A stretch of DNA of 64,000 nucleotides from Lycorma delicatula (Eukaryota; Arthropoda; Insecta; Hemiptera; Fulgoridae), in NCBI RefSeq assembly GCF_047948215.1, contig NC_134460.1:129805324-129869323 (forward strand), written 5' to 3'. Below the pieces are notes generated by a model, which saw nothing but the letters and a program-made list of their open reading frames with translations, was not told the origin of the DNA and did no database searches. The first letter of the stretch is position 1; each line of letters begins with the position of its first letter. This document shows, one piece after another, positions 56,000-64,000 of the stretch. The position numbers were made by a program, and so were the translations under genes.

Positions 56000-58560
56000 A
56001 GTTGTTCGTACATGTTTTAGAAACTTTCAATTATGAAAAATTCATTTCAACATTGTCAGTTCTGTTAAAACCGTATATCTTACGATACTGAACATTATAT
56101 CATATTATTTACGAAATTTTACTATATCTTAATACAGTAAAATTTAAAAAAAAATTATCAAAAGATGTCAGTTCAAATTTTTAGCGAAAATATTTATACT
56201 GTGTAATAACAATTCTGAAATAAAATCTTCATTATCAGTATAATAAAACAATATTTTATAAAAAAACATCTCCCCGCTTTTATGTTAGTTGCAACGTAAT
56301 GCGTATCAAAAGTTTACTAATCTTGTTTTTGAAATTGGCCTGTTTTTCTTTATTATGAGCTCTATATCCAATTTTGATAACTTATACGTTTAAATTAATT
56401 GAAAATCATTCCTTTTTTAACCTTAAAAGTATAAAATTTAATAAAAAGCTTATTTTTTAATAATTTTTACCATTAAGAAAATATGTCTTTACTTTTAAAA
56501 AAATTACAAATAATAAGCCTAATAAAAGCGAGATTGGTAACGAAAGTCGGCATTTTCCGAAAGTGGCAAAGAATGATTACGTTAAATATGTTATTTTTAA
56601 AATGTTAGTATAATATAGATATAAATTTGTTTAAATTTGAGTTTGTCACTTTTATGTATTTTGTATAACATTTACGCGCCCTTACTAAAAGTGTGTGTGT
56701 GTCTTATTTGTATGAATTGTTAATTCTGTCTTAGTGTGTATCGCTTGTTTGTGCTGTTTGTATTTTGGTGAGTGAAAGTGCGTCCTGTTTGTTTAATGTA
56801 TCATGTTTCCTTAGTTTTTTAAAATCTAATTTATGTAGGTTTTTTAGCTTCCTATATTTCCTTTTAGGTCTAAAAAATACAGCTCTTTAGAATATAAACA
56901 AAATTAGCTTTAAAAATATAGTATTTTATAAAGAGTTAAACAGTAAGCTAACAGCTCTAAAGCTGTTGTCTTAATTAAGAAGGAAAGAATAGTAATAATT
57001 TAAAAAATGGAGTCTGGTTTTTTTTTCTCAATGCTTCATGACCCGTGGAGCCTGAAAAAAGGTGATAATGTTCGTACATACGTAAGTCGGCGTGTTTAAA
57101 ACTTAATAATTTTCGATTGGATAAACCGATTTTGATGAAATTTGGCACAAAGACTTGTGTATATGGCGCAATTTTTTGGTAAATTTTTTAAATTAATATC
57201 TGCAGGGTGTAGATATTTTCTTTTAGATAAATTTTCTCAAAATTTTGCTAATATAATAACCCCACTAAAAAATAAACTAACTCCTGTTATTCAAAATTAA
57301 GTTTATTTCTCTAAAGTAGTACATTTTGTTAATAGATCTGACGGTTTTTAAATCTTTTTACAGGATCCTGTAATTTAAATGATAGTCCACAATTTTTGTA
57401 CCTTTAATTTCTTATATATCGCTGTCGCTGAATGTAGTGAAAATTTTATTTTATTTTTTCTTGTTTTTTAGATTTATGTTAAGTCGAGATGCAGTTATTT
57501 AAAGATTATGGGTTACATTAATATTTGTTTTTTGATTTTTTTATTTTGATCATTATATAGAGCTATTTTTTATTTTCTTTATTAAGATTAGTACATGTGT
57601 GCTATCTTAGCATTTTTTTTAATTTGCTCCAAATTTCACCTCTTAATAAACAAAAAAAGCTGTATTATTATTTTTTTTTAATAATTTTAACCGAATTTTT
57701 TTCTGTCTTCCGAAGACATAGTTAGTGACAAAAAAGAAATCAAAGTTTAAAAATATCGAGGTTTTGAATTTTTTTAAACCTTTTTGGTTTATTTTTTGTC
57801 ATTATTTTTCTTTTTTATAAGAATAAATAACCAATAGTACGAAAGTATTACAATGTTTTTTGTCGTCAACGTTTTTATTTTATTTTTTTAATTTTTACTT
57901 TTTGAAGTCGGTACCCAATTTAGGATCAATTAGAATATGTATATCATTATTATGTTAATTAATAATTATACATTCATAACAAACACTAGTTGAATCTTTG
58001 GAGGATGGAACTAGACGATTTTTGATTATTATTATTATTATTATTTATTAACTGTTGTAATTTGCACTCTATAGTAAGTAAGCAAGTATTCCTCGACTTG
58101 TTCACCATCCAATGATAAAACATCATCGTCAAAATCCGTTTCAAGTTTTGATTGAATGATGTCATATTTGCCTTGTAAATCAAGAAGATTCTTTTAAGTT
58201 AATTTGCAAGGCGTGCTATCTCCTTGTGAAGGATCAAATTTGTCAGTAAATGTGATAATTCTAGTTACAAAGGCCTTTAATAACCCTTTTTATTTAATTA
58301 ATTGTTCCTTTCCCATAACAACAACAACAACAGTAATAATAATAATAAACTTAAATTAACAATGTGAACTATTAACAAAATAAATTAAATATGAAAGTCG
58401 GAATCATTTATTTATTTTTAATTTAACGCCGACATCAAATAATATAATTAAAATTGTATATGATTCAAGAAGTCACACCTGAAAAAAATAGATAGTCTGC
58501 TGGTTTTTTTTATTTACAAATAGAGATTATTTCTTCTATCTTTAGTTGAAAACAATTTTT
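56000..58560. other. AT-rich sequence; one decayed repeat end near 57040-57200
   Basis: At 57085-57185 ACTTAATAATTTTCGATTGG, AACCGATTTTGATGAAATTT and GGCACAAAG form the 'CCGATTTTGATGAAATTTGGC' pattern often found in decayed insect transposable elements. A (TTA)n tract lies at 58025-58046. No gene is seen. Confidence 0.45.
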
Positions 58561-58975
58561 ATACATATATTATATATCTCTTTTTCTTTTTAAAGAAATG
58601 TAGTCGATCTAGGGAAAGCGAGCTACAAGAGTACCGGCTAAATAGTCGGTCAAGATAATACCGTGTTACGTTTTGCAAGTTCAGCAAGTCTCTTCCTTCG
58701 GTTATACATTTCAGTTCTAAGTTGTCTACAACAGTAACTATTAACATTGTAGATTATCGTGCTCGTCATCCACATTCTTTAGTTCTGACCGGCCTTGTTA
58801 TGCTAATGAACAGTTTCACAATAACCTCCTTCCTGATGTTCTGCTTAATTATATTAGTATTAATAATAACTTTTATTATGATATTTTTACTATTTCAAAT
58901 TACTAGTGTTATTGCTATTGGCGCTTTTTTGTGTGTGTTTTTAAATGGAACGACCGTACATTCTGTTCTTTAGAC
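58561..58975. other. GC-richer unassigned segment with overlapping frames
   Basis: Two overlapping short frames exist (minus 58559-58747, plus 58722-58973). The plus frame is mostly hydrophobic, as expected of AT-rich DNA. I recognise no family in either and call no gene. Confidence 0.3.
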
Positions 58976-59397
58976 CGATAATAGAAATCAGGATATTCAT
59001 TACTTATTCGATAACTTTATTGATGTTAATTGATCTCTCTTTGACAATATTTATTATTTGAAGATGGTGCATAGGGTGTGCATTAATGTTACGATATTTT
59101 TCGGGTCATAATTTAAATAATATATGAATGAAGAAAAATATAGGTGAATCACTTTTTCTGATTCATGTAGATTATTCTACGATACTGTCGTCTTCCGTAA
59201 TAGCATTACAATGTTAGTATTTATATAATTGATTTCGGAAAAAATTAGGTATAATAATAAAACAAAACTTGCAGATATAATGTGTTTTATTCTTTGTTAT
59301 TATATGTAGTATCATGTCTAATATATTTTTTTTTGTGAGATTACGGGCATCGACTGCTGTGGTCATTTAATCCTAATGGAAATTATTTAGCTTAAGA

Positions 59398-59473
59398 AAA
59401 ATGCCATGCCTGATCGGGGTTCTAACCCGGGACTTCCGGATGAAAGACTGAGAAGCTACCACTCGGCCACGCG
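59398..59473 (-). repeat. tRNA-Glu-type SINE, copy F4
   Basis: The minus strand has the A-box region CGAGTGGTAGCTTCT, anticodon loop CTTTCAT (TTC) and a B box with one change (GGGTTAGAACCCC), then GGCATGGCAT as in F3. The tail is absent. Confidence 0.65.
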
Positions 59474-59635
59474 ATATATTGATATTAATTCTATGCTTGA
59501 GTTTGATTGTTATGAGACCCAGTTCTGGGTTTAAATTATATTTGCAGAGGGTTATGAGATCCGTTTTTGATGTCTTACTGTAATAGAAATTTGCAATTAC
59601 TAAAGGTCTTTATTATGTATAATTTTTTCAGGAAA

Positions 59636-59716
59636 AAATATGATGTGGACACCACATGACTTCCTTGTTCGCCTATTAAATTACATATACATATTTTAAT
59701 AATAGTAATGAAAAGC
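59636..59716 (-). repeat. Family A, short terminal fragment
   Basis: Carries the perfect terminal hairpin ATGTGG-ACA-CCACAT (59643-59657), then ACTTCCTTGTTCGCC and ATTAAATTACATATACATAT. It breaks off where family C copy 2 starts, so C may have inserted into A. Confidence 0.7.
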
Positions 59717-59717
59717 A

Positions 59718-60522
59718 CTTATTCTAAAGGTTATCGCTGTAAATGCAATTAATACATTAGTGCAAATTTATTATTTTCTTTAAAAATGTTGTGTTTTTGG
59801 TTTTCGTTTCTCGAAACAAAACATAAATTAATATTATTGTGGGGGAACGTCCACTCCTTCCTGCTAATACACACTTGATATCTACGTAATTTGACAGGCA
59901 AGCCCCTACGTGTGAATTCCTACTTGTGTGTTAGTGTATTCTACCACTTAGTGTAACTTTTGTTCGATACTCGCCCGTCTAGCGACCCTGTGTTGGTGTA
60001 CACTGTGGAAACGTGAATGAAAATGGCATGTGTCATTGACCTATTCTTACCTAATCTGATAGGGCGGTTCCCCACGATGGGGACCAAGGACCCCATCGAG
60101 AATCTCCCTGGACCTTGAGAACAAGCCGAATTTTTCTTCTGTAGCCTAGGTGACCCTCCCATGGGGAGATACCTAACGTACGTGTAAGTTGAGGGGATGC
60201 ATGCGCTTCCCCTCAACTTCGCCTAACTTGTTTGTGTTGTGTTTTTGGCATAATAACAGGATCGGAGCGGAGGTACCCTCTGTAAAATCAACTTAAAATT
60301 CATTCCAGTGACAAAGGCAGTTGTATGTGTATAATCTGTAACATTCGTTTAGAGAAATGGGAATTTATTAACAACGTTTCTCTGGAAACAAAATTAATCT
60401 ATTTTTAATTGATTTTTTTTTTTTATTGTTGGGAAATTATTTAATAATTCTGGGACTATAAATTCCGTAATTTCTTCCCCTATTCAGATTATTTTAATAT
60501 TTGACTTCCATCAAAACTTTTA
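59718..60522 (+). repeat. Repeat family C, copy 2
   Basis: Same sequence and orientation as 42896-43701, including the perfect 11-bp hairpin AAGTTGAGGGG/CCCCTCAACTT (60186-60219) and the shared end CATCAAAACTTTTA. The first hairpin has substitutions in both arms (GGGGACC...GGACCCC). Confidence 0.8.
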
Positions 60523-60557
60523 AGCCGTGCAGTACTATAGTGGTAAAGATTCATATA

Positions 60558-61880
60558 CGAGGGCTAATTTTTCAAGATCCGATCGGTCACGAAATTAAAA
60601 CCACAGTGAAAATAAAAAATTGTTTATTTGTAACAAGTATTTAGATAGTTACGCTATTTTTCTATATAGCCGCCACTCCGATTTAGACATTTGTCGTAGC
60701 GTGGTACCAACTTTCCAATACCCTTGTAATAGAACGGAGCCGCCTGTGTTTTCAACCATGTTTCTACGCTGTTCTGCAGCTCGATGTCTGTGCCAAAATG
60801 TTGTCCTCCTAGCCAGCGATTTATGTGAGCAAAGAGGGGAAAATCGGATGGAGCCAAGTCTGGGCTGTATGGTGGGTGATCAAACACTTCCCAACGAAAA
60901 CGCTGTAGGAGCTTCTTTGTTTCAGATACAGTGTGCGCTCGAGCATTGTCATGAAGAAAGACAATGCCTGATTGACAACATTCCTCTCCGCTTATTCTGA
61001 ATTGCCCTTCGTAGACGTTGAAGAGTAACGTAGTATGAGGCTGCAGTGATGGTCGTGCCACGTTCCACGAATTCCACCAAGAGAACGCCATTCCAGTCTC
61101 AGAACACAGTAGCACCCTTCTCCAACAGAAAGTTGGAGAAGATTCGCTTGAACTTCTTTGGTTTACTGGGATAATGAGAATGCATCCACTGTTGGGATTG
61201 TTTCGAAATGGACCCATGTCTCGTCCCCTGTGAAAATTTTGTTCAAAAAATCTTCTCCTTCATTGTGGTCGCGCTGGAGAAACGCTAGGGAGGCGTCCAT
61301 TCTCATGGTTTTGTGATGGTCAGTCAGCATCTTGGGAACCCATCTCGCACACAGTTTGCGGTACTGAAGTCTCTCACTCACAATGGTGTAGAGAGCTGTC
61401 CTTGAAATTTCAGGAAACGAATCACTCAATACAGAAATTGTGAACAGACGATTTTCTCGAATCGTCTCATCCACTCGCTCAACGAGATCATCGATTGACA
61501 CTCGCTTCCTTCCCTGACCGCCTCCATCATGAACATCTGTACGTCCTGCTTTAAAGTTCCTGCACGATTGTCGCACTTTGCTGTCACGCGTTGAAGTTTC
61601 TCCGTACATATTAATTATTCGTCGATGAATTTCAGCTGCTTTACACCCCTCTGCCTGAAGAAATCGAATTACTTACCGCACGCACTTTGCACTTGGCGGG
61701 AGATGCTATTGTTGTAGACATGTTTACGTGCAAGCTGTGTGTTTAGAATTAAACGAAGTGACGCGGCGTGATTGAAGACCATATAGAGACGCTGCGCAAC
61801 ACACATGCGCAAAGGTTCATCCGATTTTTGCGCGGGTTTTTATTTTGCGATCGATTGGACCTTGAAAAAAAAGGCCCTCG
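60558..61880 (-). mobile_element. Mariner transposon, TIR- and TA-bounded (copy c)
   Basis: The ends read CGAGGGCTAATTTTTCAAGA and, on the complement of the far side, CGAGGGCCTTTTTTTTCAAG, followed by TCCGATCGGTCACGAAAT / TCCAATCGATCGCAAAAT. These are about 40 bp of imperfect inverted repeats. TA lies at both edges (60556-60557, 61881-61882). Length 1323 bp. It is a different subfamily from copies a and b, although all share the CGAGGG start. Confidence 0.92.
60654..61721 (-). pseudogene. Mariner transposase, nearly complete but frame-shifted (copy c)
   Basis: ATG at 61719-61721 (MSTTIASPAKCKVRAV), then a one-base shift into AEIHRRIINMYGETSTRD and RKRVSIDDLVERVDETIREN. KLCARWVPKMLTDHHK and IFTGDETWVHFETIP (first catalytic D) follow. 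A second shift near 61190 leads to the QNKRRGML region, and a third near 60985 to GIVFLHDNARAHTV (second D). HPPYSPDLAPSDFPLF carries the third D, 34 residues after the second as mariners require (D34D), and the end is LVPRYDKCLNRSGGYIEK. All three catalytic aspartates are kept. At least three shifts make it inactive. Confidence 0.9.
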
Positions 61881-61882
61881 TA

Positions 61883-63365
61883 CTTTAATATTAAATAAAA
61901 AAATTATACCTCTTATTTCTTTCATTTTATTTTGTTTTGTATTTTTTTTTCTCAAAAAATTATACAAAATAAAATAAACAAGTCATTCTTCATGCGCAGA
62001 ATTTTGGAAAATTTTATTTACTTGTAACAATATCAAATTGTTGATTTTTTTTTAATAACATTTTTTCACTTCTATGTATACATAGAAGGGAAAAATAAGG
62101 TTTTAGGTAATCTGACACGAAGTAAAAGTCATTTCTGATAACAGGGGAAGCATTTGTAAGAATAACAAGCTACCCTTGCTAGACTTATAAGGAAAAATGA
62201 GGTGTGCAGTGGTTTCCCGTTGCCTTTTTGACCAACCAAATGCACAGCACAAAGTGTAATATTTCATTATTTATAAGTTACATATCGTTATTTTTCTTAT
62301 CGCTACTTAAGTTATCTGCATTGCTTCTCCCGTGAATACGTTTTTTTACGAAGGGGGTTTTTTCTTGTATTCATGAAAATTAGAAAAATTTATACAAAAT
62401 TATACCTTACAATTAAAATTGGTTTAAGAGTGTCCTTCTTCAATTTCAAACTTCGTTGATAATGATAAACCCTTTCTGACGGGGCATTTGAACCAGGTAA
62501 ACACGAGAAGAGCTGAAATAAACTGAAATATTTCATTCCATTTTCATCAACGGATCTCATTATTGTTCAATTCCTGGAGTTTTTATTTATAAATGCTATT
62601 ATACAGGAAAATCAGTCCGCTACTACTTTAGATTTGACTGAGCTAGTGTAATTCAGAGATTCTTTAACTTCATTCCCTTGGTTTCTTAAAAAAACGTTAT
62701 CCATCGAATGACGTAGAGCTTCATATCTATTAGTAATTAATACGTTTGTTGGATATTTCGACAAAATATCCTTTTTTATTAGCAAATAGGAACGCTAGTA
62801 AAATAAAAATTTATCTTCTGGACATTTACACTATTTTGCGTATTTATGTTAATGAATATATGGGATCACCTTATAGTCGTTACGTTTCAAGCAATCTGAG
62901 GAGCTGGTGAAGGAGAAAAAAGTTATTCCGACTATAGATAAGAAATTGAACAGGAAATTCTCTTACATTTCGAATGCTATCGATAAAGATTTAGTAGATC
63001 AAGTTATATGGTTCTTTTTACGTTTTGAGATTTTTATGATAACACTGAAAGATAGCGGCAATAAATACGGACAATTCAGTTGGTGCTGAACAAAGTTAAA
63101 AAGAGGAAGTTTTTCAGCGTATCAAAACACGCACGAGATCGGGGTAGTTGGAATCTTTTTAAGGAAGAGAGCCTACTCAAGATAGTAAAATGTAGAAATA
63201 CAAGTATCTAGAATAGAGACTCAAGTAATTGCAATAATTTAGGTTCGAATTTGCGGTCGCATATCTATTCCGTTATTATTATTATTTTCAAAATATTAAT
63301 GATTCTAAGTTTTTTTCTTAATTTTGATCTTTCCACACAAAACTTCTTGTCAAATGCTACTATTT
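61883..63365. other. Sequence with one transposable-element-like scrap, no gene
   Basis: At 62200-62240 GGTGTGCAGTGGTTTCCCGT-TGCC resembles a common piece of insect LINE or SINE 3' ends. The 60-codon frame at 62907-63089 has no recognisable family. Confidence 0.4.
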
Positions 63366-64000
63366 TGTAAAGACGATTTCATTGTAAAAATATTTATTCT
63401 GAAAACTTTATAAATATTTTTTATTTCTCTTAAATTATATACCTTACACTACTACTTCTCTATATAACCGCCACGTGAATTAAGACATTGATCGTAGCTA
63501 TACACCAGCTTCAATATAACCTCGTCGTATTCTTCTGCCGCCAGTCCATTTATCCACTGATGAACAGCATTTCTAAGTTCATCGTCACCCGCGAATTGCT
63601 TACCACTCAAAATGTCTTTAATTTCCCAAACAAAAATAATCAGAGGAGCTAAGTTCGGACTATATGGTGGTTGATCGTAAATCTCCCATCCAAATGTTTT
63701 CAGTAAATCACGTGTCGGACCCCCAAAATGTATACGTGCATTATCGTGCAGCAGGACGACGCCGTCGGTCAGCCTATCACGTCGCCGATTTTGAATGGCG
63801 CGCCGTAACTTACATAGGGTTTCGCAGCAGGCTTCTGCATTTATAGTCGTTCCACATGGTATGAAATCAATCAGCAGTATGCCAAACCGATCCGAAAAAG
63901 GGCAGCCATCAATGTGCGTCTAAATGGCTGTGGTTGGTGGACCTGTTGGTTGGTGATTGAGGAAGACACCATTCACTTGACTGCTGTTTTCTCTCTGGCG
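63366..64000 (-). pseudogene. Mariner copy b, partial at window end, same subfamily as copy a
   Basis: The sequence from TTTGTAAAGACGATTTCATT on follows the 3' half of copy a closely. The transposase ends at a stop at 63452-63454 (LNSRGGYIEK) and contains WEIYDQPPYSPNLAP (third catalytic region with D changed to N) and the VLLHDNA region. The left terminal inverted repeat is diverged in its outer bases. It runs off the window edge with frame shifts already visible, so it is inactive. Confidence 0.85.

Noticed and set aside
58722..58973. Membrane protein frame with several hydrophobic stretches
   Set aside because: T-rich sequence gives Leu/Ile/Phe-rich frames by chance; no splice or family support.
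59941..60216. 91-codon minus-strand frame shared between the two family C copies
   Set aside because: Conservation follows the whole repeat at DNA level, ends of the frame differ between copies, and the frame runs through hairpin arms.
60620..61000. 126-codon plus-strand frame
   Set aside because: Antisense shadow of the mariner transposase.

Overview
This is strongly AT-rich nuclear DNA of an animal, most likely an insect. It has a spliceosomal exon, tRNA-derived SINEs, mariner transposons, R1-clade and Jockey-clade non-LTR retrotransposons, and Penelope-type repeats with hammerhead ribozyme motifs. A hemipteran would fit, but that is a weak guess. No bacterial-style operon, phage or CRISPR structure is present. 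Almost all recognisable sequence is mobile-element debris. The one convincing host coding sequence is a 46-codon calpain exon at 27964-28101 on the + strand, so much of the window may be calpain introns and flanks.

Layout. 1-12 kb: a broken transposon-associated reading frame, an inverted pair of tRNA-Glu-type SINEs, three copies of a ~650-700 bp repeat (family A), one family B copy, and a microsatellite-linked repeat (family D). 12-16 kb: a second SINE type, two Penelope-type termini with hammerhead-like cores, and a decayed helix-turn-helix transposase. 20-24.5 kb: a TIR- and TA-bounded mariner, a second mariner relic, a near-canonical hammerhead motif, a foldback, and an inverted SINE pair. 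25-30 kb: possible 5' exon, family A copy, calpain exon, possible 12-nt microexon, then a 5'-truncated R1-clade copy. 32-35 kb: family D and another non-autonomous repeat. 40-44.5 kb: nested family B and C repeats with a mariner fragment cut at the repeat edge. 45.66-51.18 kb: a full-length R1-clade element with an 11-bp target-site duplication. 51.4-52.7 kb: a Jockey-clade relic with an internal deletion. 55.8 kb: a complete SINE with a 13-bp target-site duplication. 59.4-61.9 kb: SINE, family A and C pieces and a second TIR-bounded mariner. 63.4 kb to the end: a third mariner.

The most interesting items are the hammerhead-bearing repeats at three loci, the R1-clade element (overlapping ORFs, 3'-terminal hairpin shared with a second copy), the 3' tail shared by two SINE families, the hairpin-rich unknown family C, and the calpain exon with its candidate microexon. 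No complete intact protein-coding gene was found. Long stretches hold only AT-rich sequence in which I see nothing.
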